Below are positions 12,801 through 25,689 of a stretch of 64,000 bases of DNA, one piece after another. The notes under the pieces are model-generated. The model was not told where the DNA came from. It saw only the letters and a program-made list of their open reading frames with translations, and made no database searches. The first letter of the stretch is position 1, and every line of letters starts with the position of its first letter. Source of the DNA: Pteria penguin (lineage: Eukaryota > Mollusca > Bivalvia > Pterioida > Pteriidae). Position numbers and translations under genes: made by a program. Where the stretch lies: assembly GCA_035048485.1 (NCBI GenBank), contig CM068582.1, forward strand, positions 34,275,596-34,339,595. The letters are read 5' to 3'.

Positions 12801-14825
12801 GTTCAGGAGGGGATCCTTGATTGAGTACCTTGTAATTCCACTTGTGTTTGGAAGGATGGGTTCAGGAGGGGATCCTTGATTGAGTACATTGTAATTCCTC
12901 TTGTGTTTGGAAGGATGGGTTCAGGAGGGGATCCTTGATTGAGTACCTTGTAATTCCACTTGTGTTTTGGAAGGATGGGTTCAGGAGGGGATCCTTTATT
13001 GAATACCTTGTAATTCCACTTGTATTTGGAAGAATGGGTTCAGGAGGGGATCATTGGTTGAGTACCTTGTAATTCTAGTCGTGTTTGGAAGGATTGGTTC
13101 AGGAGGGGATCCTTGATTGAGTACCTTGTAATTCTAGTCGTGTTTGGAAGGATTGGTTCAGGAGGGGATCCTTGATTGAGTACCTTGTAATTCCTCTTGT
13201 GTTTGGAAGGATGGGTTCAGGAGGGGATCCTTGATTTAGTACCTTGTAATTCCCCTTGTGTTTGGAAGGATGGGTTCAGGAGGGGATCCTTGATTGAATA
13301 CCTTGTAATTCCACTTGTGTTTGGAAGGATGGGTTCAGGAGGGAATCCTTGATTGAGTACCTTGTAATTCGAATTGTGTTTCGAAGGATGGGTTCAGGAG
13401 GGGATCCTTTATTTAGTACCCTGTAATTCCTCTTGTGTTTGGAAGGATGGGTTCAGGAGGGGATTCTTGATTGAATACCTTGTAATTCCACTTGTGTTTG
13501 GAAGGATGGGTTCAGGAGGGGATCCTTGATTGAGTACCTTGTAATTCGAATTGTGTTTGGAAGGATTGGTTCAGGAAGGGATCCTTGATTTAGTACCCTG
13601 TAATTCCTCTTTTGTTTGGAAGGATTGGTTCAGTAGGGGATCACTGATTGAGTACCTTGTAATTCCACTTGTGTTTGGAAGGATTGGTTTAGGAGGGGAT
13701 CCTTGATTGAGTACCTTGTAATGCCAATTGTGTTTAGAAGGATGGGTTCAGGAGGGGATCCTTGATTGAATGCATAGTAGTTCCAGTTGTGATTGGAAGG
13801 ATTGGTTTAAGGAGATCCTTGACTGAGTACTTTGTTCCACTAGGGTTTGAAAGGACTGGTTCAGGAGGGGATCCTTTTTATTAAATTTTAGTTCTTTTAA
13901 ACATTTTGAAGAAGTATTTAATTCCGTTTCAGCATCAAATTTTTTATATACATGTAGTTTGTAGTTTGTGTGCTGTGAAGTGGCTTGGATACAAAGGTTG
14001 AGACTGCATTAAGTTTACAAAGTTCGAATGTGTGGCTGGGAAGGAATGTGATGATCTGGGTCATCGAACCTTGTAGTCCATAAAAAGAGGATCGATGCTG
14101 TTATCAGAAGGGTCTTGGTTTTGATTACCTGCTTGGTCACATCTTTTTCTGACCAAATCTACTGCATCTTCCTCCCTGTGAAAACTTCTGTAGTCATCAT
14201 TCTCGGTATTCTCGGACTTGAACGTTACTGTTCTAAAGTCACTATAATACGACACCTGCCCTAAGGGGCTTTAAAGCTTTCACCCAGTTTTGTTTATTGG
14301 CTGCCCTAAATGACGTCATATCTAGTTAATTGCAGAGGTGTAGAAAGCAGTAAACATTGAGTTAGTAGAAATGAAGTAGGAATATAGTATTTACGGGGTC
14401 TAGAGATGCGTGTCTCTTGTATCTGTTATAAAATATTCACAAATACGGACTTCTGTGTACATACACCTTCACTGTAATAGTATATTGGTACATGTGTACT
14501 CACTATTGTTATTCCGATTAATTTTTGTTTTACGTCACACCACGAATATTTCACGTATATGGTGGCGGCATCTGCCTGATGCGGGGCATACAAATTTTGA
14601 CCTTTGCAACGGACCCACCCGAAGCAGTGAGGGATCTTTAACGTGCCATGCATACCACGACACGGGGCCTCGGTTTTCACTGTCTCATCCGGAAGACATG
14701 ACACCGGCATGACCAGAACGGGACTCAAACCCCGGCCCCCCGATCAGGAGTCCGACGCGATACCACTAGGCCACGCCCTCTTTTGTTATTCCGAAGATTG
14801 TTATTATGGCTAGTAGTAAATTATG

Positions 14826-14905
<80 letters not shown>

Positions 14906-15047
14906 TTGCTTGTTGTATTTATCATGCATCATTACCTGAAGAGGCTCATAATGCCAAAACACGTGTAGTAATGGAATAAAATATGTTAAGCTTTGAAGAC
15001 AATGTTCTTAATTTTTCAATATTGAATTTCTTTACGTTGGAGGTTAT

Positions 15048-15143
<96 letters not shown>

Positions 15144-18100
15144 ATAACCTCCAACGTAAAAATTAAGAACATTGTCTTCAAAGCTTAACATATTTTATTC
15201 CATTACTACACGTGTTTTGGCATTATGAGCCTCTTCAGGTAATGATGCATGATAAATACAAGAAGCAAGTATATATACACATATTCTTAAGTAATAATGA
15301 TAACAGTAGAATATCAGATAAAGTATATAGTAAGTATTTTAACAAAAGTATCTGATATAATCTCTCATTCCACTACGAAATCCAGAAATCTTTAGTAAAG
15401 CATTTAAACATTTGGAATATTTAAGAACAGACGAAAAGGTGAATAGAATTCTAAATAAGATACAAATTATCAAAAGCAAGAGACAACCAAAAATCTAAAA
15501 CAATTAATTACATCTGCGAAAACAAATCTTGATACTGAGGAATCGGAAAACGTGGGTGTAACAAAATGCAAAAATAAAAAAAGTAAGGTATGTGATATAA
15601 TTATGGAAGGAAATGTGTATAGTTTCAAAAATGGTAACATTAAATTCCTAGTAAAACGAATACTAACTTGTAATTCTAAAAATGTAATATATGTCATATC
15701 ATGTGACAAATGTAAAGAAGAATAAATTGGGTCAACACAATGTTTAAACCACAGAGTAGCTTTACATAAAAGCAATATAAAACACTCACAAAACCGACTG
15801 TTATTTGTGAGCAAACACCTTCATCACTGTAATAATGCCTATATACCAAACAGACAACTATTCTTTCATAACGATCAAAGAGCAAGATTTCATCAACAAA
15901 TATTTATAAACCTTCCCATAACAAAATATAGCGTCATCCCACGTAGTGGAATGAGAGATTATATCAAATACTTTTGTTAAAATACTTACTATATACTTTA
16001 TCTGATATTCTACTGTTATCATTATTACCTAAGAATATGTGTATATATACTTGCTTGTTGTATTATCATGCATCATTACCTGAAGAGGCTCATAATGCCA
16101 AAACACGTGTAGTAATGGAATAAAAAAATTTTAAGCTTTGAAGACAATGTTCTTATTTTTTGAATATATATATATATATATATTGTGTTTCATTTTTTCC
16201 GAATATTTGAGGTCTTTTTTAGACTGTTTCTTTTTTTTACACTGTTTCGTCTATACTAATACTGCTGGCAGCTTATTCCAGTAGGAGTTATCTTTCATAT
16301 CGTTGCGTGCCATCTTGACCTGTCAAGTATTGATCTTAGTAGGTTACTGAAATCGATAGGTTTGATTATGGTTACTCAGCAGAACTGACGCGTGATTAAT
16401 ATTGATCTCTCTATATGTATTGCCATTAAAGTACATCGATTTAACCTCGCTATTGTTTACCTGTGACTTGCTAAATAAGCATATCTACAAAAATCGGACA
16501 CAAACATTTGAATTATAGATGGCATTTGAGTAGCTTTATCAGATTAAAGTTCAAGTTGGGCTTTAACCTTCGTAGTTGGTGGACTAATAATTATGGACAG
16601 ATAGTGAGAAACGACCTACAAAGGGTGTGATGAAATCAGGTCGTAGGTATACACTCCATAACCTAAGTGTTCATAGAAACAGACTCATAACAGAGAGTAA
16701 TACATGTATTTAAAAAAACTGACTCTCTCTCTCTCTCTCTTTCTCTGGTCCACTGCTCTACTGCATGTACTTTCTTAGAAAACAGTAGAGCTATGACATA
16801 CAAACTTGATTAACGGAACCACCTGAAGCAGCGAGGGATCTTTTACATGCCACACCTGTGTATAATATTCATATCCATTCCTTATAATATAATAGGCTCT
16901 GACGTCCGTCTGTTACTATTTTTGTACACGTCTGTCCGCTATGATATGGAATTTATGTATTGTCCGTCTATGAGTATGTCACGAGGTGAAGTTCAGCAAT
17001 CTTATTTAGTGTATGAAAACTTTGAGTATTGCATACAATAGTTTATACGTTATGAAATATGTTATGATACGTGTTTTATCCTCGTTTTTTCTTCACTAAT
17101 TTAGTGCTAATAAGAACTTCTCCACTCTTCATTATTTTTCGTACTTTCGGAGACAAATCTTTCGTTCTTTTGAGTAAAGGAAACTTGATAATAAATATTT
17201 TAGTGGCTATGAAAGGGGAGAAGTTCAAGTACACAGGCAATGGTTAAGGACGCAATAAAATCTTAACAGTAAATTACACCAATGCTAATGAAAAGATCCG
17301 AATGTCAAGTCAGAGATAACATGAACGATGGTAGGTGATTTAATTTAGGGAGATAATTCTCTCCTTGTGTGGGTAGATATTGAATAACAAACACCGACAC
17401 CTCCTACACCTGATCGTATTTCATATTACAAAATCGACCCAACTTCTCGTGTTCCTTGTCGAGTATTACCAAGCCAGTGTATAATCACAGTTGCTATGCC
17501 ATGCATATTTGTCTGGACTGCTTCATACATTATCAAATTACCATAATTTTTCTTTAAAGGTATATTTATGTATGAGCCATCTGATAAGATCTGTACAGAA
17601 AGTGCTAAATCATATCAATGCAGTAGTACATACAATAAATTTCCTTAACGGACGTGGATTTTATAAGCGCAGTACTGAAGTTGGAATGGGATGTGTTTAT
17701 CATATGACAAATTTTTACAAGAGATCAAGTTACAATCATTTTATATAAATACATGGATTAAAATATATTGAAAATTTCTTGAAACATCATATTACATATG
17801 ATACACTAGCACATGCCATACATTAACATAAACAACTTGGGTTTTTTGTATTTAAAGTGCCTAGAACAAGCTTAGCTTAGTGGTTAAGCACTTGGTCTGC
17901 GTTGAAGGCGAACTTGGTTCGAATCCGGGATGCGCCATTGTGTTGAAAAGGTTGGTTACCTCCTTTTGCCTTATAAAAATGTCGAAAGCGACGTTAAACA
18001 TCGATCAACTAACTGTCAGTTTGTATATTAGAGATACACTGAATATATTGTTAATCACACTCAGTGGTGTGGATTCCATCCTTAGATTGTGCCACTGAAA

Positions 18101-21100
18101 TACAGAGATTGGTCATCTTCTACCTCCATTTGACGATATTTTCTGCCTTCATGGACGGTGCAACTGAAACATTTTTGAAAGCGATGTAAAACCAACAAAC
18201 TAAGCAACTATCCATATTGCGTTTATAAACGGGAAATAACATTAATAACATTTATCATCGTGCATTACTTTCATTAATCAGTTCTTTAAATGTGCATATA
18301 ACTAAAGTTAAAAAAAAGAGTCGCCGTATCATTTATCGCGGTACAGATTTACTAGAGAATAGCTCTTTCTTCTCCAAATAAATGCAAACTTGTTTATAAA
18401 TACCGGAACCTATACTGTCAAAACTAGTATCAACGGAACCAATAATAAAGTAATACTGCACAATGAATAAAGTATTGATGGTAATAGAGAAGAAAATGTA
18501 GTTTAATTTCCGATCAAAGCTATAAATACTGGAGTGAATGGCAATCATATATTTAACATCAAGAGCTGCATTGTGTACTTCTCAACAACGCATAATAAGG
18601 CTCAACCACACAAGGATAGCTGCCACCAAGGTGTAAATTAAAAAGCAGCCAAGGGAGGAATATTGCCAACTCTGACGAAGCTATGGCATAATCCGTGTGG
18701 ACGCTTTTGAAGTTGTATTCACCTGTAGGAACCCGTGTCAATTTTTCCATGGCGAAGTTGTCGCAGAAACTCGAGATGTATGATGCGCATAAGGCGGCTT
18801 GCATTAATCATGAGGTGAAATACAAATAATGCTGTGTCATTCTAGTATATGTTATACTATACAGGTATTGATGAATAATAGAAATTAGAAAATTCATGTT
18901 GCATGCTGGTATTAGAGCCTGTATGGCTAGAAGATTGAGGGATTTGGCTTCAGGATGGAATGTCCTGGATTGGTGCCTAAACTGTGTCCGTTTCCTGTCA
19001 GTTTTATGACATACTAAGATTCCATGTCACGGTGGACGTCTGTATGTAAAGGAACTCTCACTGGTGTGGGTGGTCCGTGATTTTAGGTCAAAATGTCCCC
19101 GCTGCAGAACTTCTTCCGATCACAAGTCGGACACGCTCCTACTCGGTCTCGGCGGACTTACTTCTTTTTGGTAAGATATTCTGTCGGAACCCCCTCCCTT
19201 TTTATGTGCCCCTGCCATATCATACGTTCTTTACCTCCGAATGAGAGTACAGTGTGATCACTTCAAATAATATCATAGTGTAATTTGAATTATTTCATAT
19301 ATTTAAGAATTTTTTAATTTGTTTTATATATATACATATTTTTGAAATAGTTGTTAGGTACGTGAAAATATGTGAAAATTAAAAGAACATGTCCATGTAC
19401 TTTATATAAAAAAGTAATTATATAAAAGGTCTGGGATGATATAATTTAGGAATCGTAATTAATGCGAATATGCTAAATTTTATCAAAATTTTCTACAATT
19501 ATTTTAGGCGTTTTTAGATATTTCCACTATAGTCAGGGATTTACAGATGCACCTCACCTTCCCGCTCCATTGCAAAAATAATAATAATGATAATAAATAA
19601 AGTAATATAAGAAATAGAAAAAATAAGCCTATATAATCTGGTTAAATTTCATTTCTAGCGTAGTCTGCAACCCCCTTAATCAACCAATGGTAATAAATTT
19701 TATTCATAATAGATGCAACTGATTTTTCTCTGAAAACTCGATCACGCCGTAGAAATTGCCGCCGATGTCTCAGTAACAAAAACGACGCCATATTTACGTG
19801 ATCACTTACGTGACCTGAACACCTTCCGTATCTTACGTCAAACTTTCGACGTAATCTACGGTAAAGATTTTAGTGAAACGCAATTTCGCCGTAATTTACG
19901 TTTACGTCCAAGATTGCGCTTACGATTGTTAGTGAAACGGGCAACTGTCTGTCTGTTGTATAGGTCACAATTTCTCTCATTGCTGCAGGCACGTCTGTTC
20001 TTTAGGTCATAGTTTCTCTCACTGCTGCAGGTATATATGTAGTTAAGGTCACAAATTCTCTCCATACTGCTGGCACGTCTGTTGTTTAGGTCACAATTTT
20101 TTAGCTCACCTGAGCCAAAGGCTCAAGTGAGCTATTGTGATCAATCACCGTCCGTCCGTCGTCCGTCGCCCTCCGTTAACTTTTCACATTTTCGACTTCT
20201 TCTCCAGAACCACAGAACAGAATTTGATGAAACTTGATAAGCATGTAGTACTCATGGTCCCCTACAAGTGTTGTTGTTTTTCGTCCGGATTCATCAACAG
20301 GTGGCGCCACCACAGGCAAAAGTAGGTCAAAGAGGGTACCCTCCTTTGACAAACTTCTTCTTCAGACCGGGGGCATACAGAGACAAACCGAATGCATAGG
20401 AATGATCTAGAGGGATGTGTGAAGAAGTGTTGTTATTTTTGGTTCCGTTCCGAAATCAAATTTTTGACGTTTTTTTGTACTTGGTAGTTTTAATGCAGAA
20501 AAGAGGTATTTTTTTCTTTTAGTAAACATTGATGCATTAATTTGGTTTAATTTGATCATTTTGATGGTAAGAAATACTACTGCGAAGAAAATTTTTCAAT
20601 ATTTTATGTTTTGGATTTTTTATGAATTTTTTAAGACTTTCAAGAAAAAGGGGGGTGGGATAATTGGTGTAAACATTTCACAGTTTGAACTTTTTCTTCG
20701 GAACCACTTGCTGGAATTCAATGAAACTTGGCATGCATCAAATACTCAAGGTCCCCGACAAATGTGGTCATCTTTGTCAGGATCCATGAACAGGTGGCAC
20801 CACCACAGACAAAAGTAGGTCACAGAGGGTACCCTCCTTTGACAAACTTCTTATTCAGATCGGGTGCATACAGCGACAAACCGACTGCATAGGAATGATT
20901 TAGAGGCTTATGGGAAGAAGTGTTGATATTTTTGGTTCCATTCCGAAATCAAATTTTTGACGTTTTTTCATTTTTATTTTGGACTTTGTTATTTTAATGC
21001 ATTAAAGAGTTATTATTTTCTTTTAGTAAACATTGATGCATTCATTTGGTTTCATTTAATTATTTCTATGGTAAGGAATGCTGGTGCGAAGGAATTTTTT

Positions 21101-24100
21101 CAATATCTCGATTTTTGAATTTTTTATGAATTTTTTAAGACTTCCAAGAAAAGGGGAGGGGGGACAATTTTTCATATCTTCAACTTGATCTACAGAACAA
21201 CTTGAAGGATTGTGATAAAACTGGGTAGGATGCAAGTACTCATAGTCCTTTTCAAAGGTTTTGTTTTTTGTGTGGATCATCCAAATTGGTTAACAGATAA
21301 TGCCACCATGTCTAAAAGTAGGTCTCACAATGGTACATATACCACTTGGTAATTGAAATATGGAGAGTAGCGGTTCAAATCCAGCTGTGGTCAAAAATTT
21401 TTTTTTTTTTTTTTACACATCTAAATAAGTTTTTAGATGTTTCTCAACATTCAACATATGAAATTAGGAATTTTACGTTTAAGACTTCCAAAAAAAAAGG
21501 GGGGGGTGGTTGCCATTTTTCACATTTTCAACTTTTTCTACAAAACTGTTTGAAGGATTTTAATAAATCTTGGTAGAAATAAGTCACTTATGATCCTCTT
21601 CAAATTCTGTTGTTTTCGTCCAGACCTCTTTACAGGTGGCGCCACCATAGTCAAGAGTAGGTCACAAAAGAGTTCCCTCGTTTAACAATATTCTTTTTCA
21701 TACGGGCTGTATACAGAGACAAACAGAATGCATAGAAATGATCTAGAGGGATGAGTGAAGATGTATTGTCATTTTGGTTCCCTTCCAAAATCAAATTTTA
21801 GAATTTTTTTCGACATTTCTTTGGACTTGGTGATTCAATGCAGAAAAAAGTGTCATATTTCCTAGTTAATTGATAATGATGATTTCTTATGGACTATTGT
21901 GATCATAATTATGGTAAGGATTCAAATTATTGTGTAAGAATTTTGTCAATATCTCAATTTTTGGATTTTCTATGAATTTTTTAAGACTTCCAAATGAGGG
22001 TGTATAGGAACAATTCAATCACATTTTTCACTTCTGCTGTTATACCACATGAAAGATTTTAATGAAACATGGAATACATGAAGTACTAAAAGTCCTCTAT
22101 CAATTTGGTAAATTTCATCCAAATTGGTTAACAGATAATGCCACCATGTCTAAAAAGCAGTTCTCACAATAGTACATATACCACTTGGTAATTGAAATAT
22201 GGAGAGTAGCGGTTCAAATCCAGCTGTGGTCAAATTTTTTTTTTCATTTCTTTACACATCTAAAAAAGTTTTTAGATGTTTCTCAACACTCAACATATGA
22301 AATTAGGCAATTTTAAGTTAGATCTGGACAATATTTGAAACAATTGTTGTTCATGACCCAGACTTGAAATCAGTCAACAAAAGGCCCCACCTAAAGAAAA
22401 TGACTAACTTGTTGCCCTGAATGACTTCTTGCAGAGACAAAGGAAATGCTTAATATCAAAATCACCTGAATGGATGTGCAAAAAAGTGTTGTTTTTTATT
22501 CTAGCCTGAAATAAAATTTGACATATTTTCAACATCTGTGTTGACTTAGTCACATTAATACAAAAATAAATGAATTCTTCCTTCATGCATGACTGATAAT
22601 CTAGGTACTCAGGTGAGCGATATAGGCCCACTTGGGCCTCTTGTTCAATGCTTCAGCTACGTCTTTTGTTTAGGTCACAATTTTTTCAATGCTGCAGGTA
22701 TGTTTATTGTTTAGGTCAGAATTTCTCTCATTCTCTCACTGCTGCAGATACGTCTGTTATTTAGTTAATAATTTCTCTCGATTATGCAAGTAGGCATTCT
22801 CTCAAAGCTGCAGGTACGTCTCTTGTTCAGGTTACATTTTTTCACTGTTTCAGGCACGTCTATTGTTTATGTCACAATTTCTCTTAATGCTGCAGGTACG
22901 TCTCTTGTTCAGGTTATATTTCTAGGTTTAGCAAGCCTATATAAAATTGTTCTAATACTAATATTTCATTATATGTGGCAAGCGGGGAAAATGGAAATAC
23001 TTTAAATAAAACGTATGATTTTTTAAAATGTATGACGATGGATATATGGTCAGTGTTTTGAAACTTCTAGTAAAGGGGAGGGAAGAATTGATCCAGATAT
23101 CACTCTGATTCCCCAGTTACTACCGTCTTATTATTTCTAAGAACCTTTTCTAACACATTTGCTTGTAGTAGGCGAGATACTTTTCACTTGGACGTCATGG
23201 TTTTATTACTAGAACAAATAAATTTCGATTCGCTCAATCATGTAGTTACTAGTATTTGTGGAAACTGTATCACGAGTAAATACTTTGCTGTCTTTGGGGT
23301 CTATTGATTGCTACAGTAGTACTGACGAAATCGGACATTATCTTGACAGCCTTCATTTATAGTCCTAGTAAACAACTATAGAAGAAGAAGGGTAGATATA
23401 ACGAAATAGGCAGTAGTATATAAAGAGAACAATACTGTGTCATTATCTTATGGTGATAGAGATCTTTGGTGATTTCAGATGTGTCTGGAAGACATATATT
23501 TGCGATTGCATCATTTAAAGTGCACCCCTCATACGTTGTATCTCTCGGGTATAATTCGGTCATTTGTATGGCTATTATGGCTATTGAATCGAATACATAT
23601 ATACTCCTTTTTAGTTTGACTATCCAGAGGAATTCGGTTGTTTGATATATGAAAAGATATAATTAGGCCTCCACAGTTTACAATGAACGGATATAACAAC
23701 CCACACAAACGGAAATTTAAATGTTTAGCTCACATTGAATAAGTCACCATGCGCAGATAAAAAATGTAAGTGTTCAAACCCCAACCACCGGCGTTGTAGA
23801 AGAACTGTTGGCTTCTATCTCTGTCCTTCCACCTGACTGTCTCTATATGAACCCTAGTGTCCAGGACTACAACTCAAATATCCTTAGATCCGTGATGAGA
23901 TTTCACATTGCATGCTACATGTATAAGAAGAATCCCTTGCAATCTTGAAATGGATAGGTCAAAAGGATTTGTCATCGTTCCTGATGTACGGTCTCTTAAG
24001 TTTCAGAATTTTCACTCTAGGAGGAAATAGTCCCGTATAGAAAGGTCTTCTAATATTCTACTTTGACGTGTCTTCTTTTTTTTTTTTTTTTTTTTTTTAG

Positions 24101-25642
24101 AAAATATTGATCAGATGTGAACGAATACAAATTTACCTTAGTAATCATGACTTATTTTCCTCTTTATTCTTTTCGGGAATTATTTTGGTTTTTGTTTCTT
24201 GTTTGTAAGTTTTTCTGGACACTTAATTTGCATGATTTATCTCGTACCACAGGGACCTTCTGCAATGGATTACATGGTAGACTGCTTCATGTGCAAAGAT
24301 AAACTTCACTTTATTGGCGGAAGTCACAGGTATTTCATAAATAAACATTGAAGTTTTAAAGTTTGTTTGTTTGTTTGATTATTGTTTTACGTCACTCCAC
24401 GATTATTTCACGTATATGGTGACGGCATCTGCCTGATGCATTGCATACAAATTTAGACCTTTGCAACGGACCCACCCGAAGCAGTGAGGGATCTTTTACG
24501 TGCCACGCCTACCGTGACACGGGACCTCGGTTTTTACTGTCTCATCCGAAAGACAGAACACCGGTGTGCCCCGGGCGGGAGTCGAACCCGCGACCTCTCG
24601 ATCACGAGCCGAGCACCTTATCCAGTAGGCCACACCGGCTTAGATATCGCAGTGAAACATCATTAGATGAATTGACAGGTGACAGTTACGGACAGATGAC
24701 CGTAATAGTAAGGTGATCATAAAAGAAAAATGACCATTATGGACAGGTGACCTGTTACTTAAAGATCACAAACTCAGACATATGTATAACAGACAAGAGT
24801 AAGTTATCAGACTCCAGATTTACGAAATGACGATTTGTTATATGCCGAGTACTGGCACAATCATCTCGTCGTTATAGACATTAGTGACCGATACATAATT
24901 GTACACTGGAACCAAATCCTAGATAATTTCTTTAAATAACCAACGAGATATTCCTGTATAGAGATATTTCAATTTTAGTGGAGGGGCAATTAAAATTAGT
25001 TTGTGTTAGTATTTACTTGATTTGATCTATTATACCCCTTTCACACACATGGATTTTTCTTTTTTCTTACGAATCCAGTCGCAAGCATCCGTAGATAACT
25101 CGTTGGTATCCGTTGATAACTCGACAAAACTCGCGGACGCTCGTGAGGATCCGTGAAAGAAGAGGCAAATTTTTGACTGTCAAAAACTTTCAGGTGATTG
25201 TTTCACGGTCACGAGCCAAGCACCTAACTGACTGTGCTACATGTACGCAGGCTCAGGGAATTCTACATTTTAATACATCGAGGATATTTCATCCATTGAT
25301 AATAATAACGTTGATAACTATAAACGTACAATAGATCTTTACGAACGTTAAGGATAGAACAGAATCCTGTATATTCGCATTTAGATGTTTTCCCTTGCGT
25401 TGACTCCAACTGTAAACTAAAGTCTCGGCTGTTTGAGAAATATAACTACAATTTTCGCTTATCGCTTGTTTTTTTGACTCATCTGATGGGCAAGAGCCTT
25501 TTCGGCGTATGATGACTTCTATATAGAAGAATATGAAAAATAATACATTATGTAAACTCTATGCAAATTTTACTGTCACTGTTATGACCTGGTTTGCAAG
25601 TACAAATTTTCATTAACTAATTTGCTGACTTATCCGTTCGAC

Positions 25643-25689
<47 letters not shown>

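Larger units (their letters stand above)
14905..16170 (+). mobile_element. Penelope-like retroelement remnant with inverted and direct terminal repeats
   Basis: Three copies of one terminal segment surround a degenerate coding body. Copy a (plus, 14905-15050) and copy b (minus, 15141-15380) form a head-to-head palindrome across a (TA)n tract. Copy c (plus, about 15945-16165) follows the coding body at 15376-15980. Copy b also contains the reverse complement of the body's last codons. Penelope-like elements are known for inverted or direct pseudo-LTRs and for tandem or head-to-head partial copies, so this arrangement fits a 5'-truncated insertion. The coding remnant and the ribozyme-like motifs are listed separately. 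Confidence 0.8.
20103..22643 (+). mobile_element. Non-autonomous Helentron/Helitron-like element with internal repeats
   Basis: The 5' end AGCTCACCTGAGCC forms a hairpin with GGCTCAAGTGAGCT. The same terminal 12-mer recurs inverted as CTCAGGTGAGCG about 40 bp inside the 3' end, an asymmetric terminal inverted repeat as in Helentrons. The 3' end carries the hairpin AGGCCCACTTGGGCCT followed by CTTG. Flanks are a T run on the left and TTCAATG on the right, with no target-site duplication; neighbouring satellite units read cacaattttttcaatgctgc, so insertion was between Ts. Inside are about five diverged copies of a block (TTTCACATTTTCGACTTC.., then GATGAAACTTG.., then GGTGGCGCCACCA..) at 350-550 bp spacing. 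No transposase or helicase is encoded. Confidence 0.68.

Noticed and set aside
14783..15191. Frames with long Tyr-Ile runs
   Set aside because: Translation of (TA)n.
18559..18804. 81-codon minus frame MQAALCASYISSFCDNF..
   Set aside because: Somewhat protein-like but isolated in a WDR89 intron, with no splice sites or recognisable family.
24441..24716. Open frames reading NLDLCNGPTRSSEGSFTCHAY.. (also at 14410 and 28330)
   Set aside because: They lie wholly inside family B SINE copies and recur with each copy, so they are repeat-derived frames, not genes.
25195..25262. tRNA-like stretch on minus (TAGCACAGTCAGTTAGG)
   Set aside because: Only an A-box-like piece, no B-box and no repeat ends; too weak to list.
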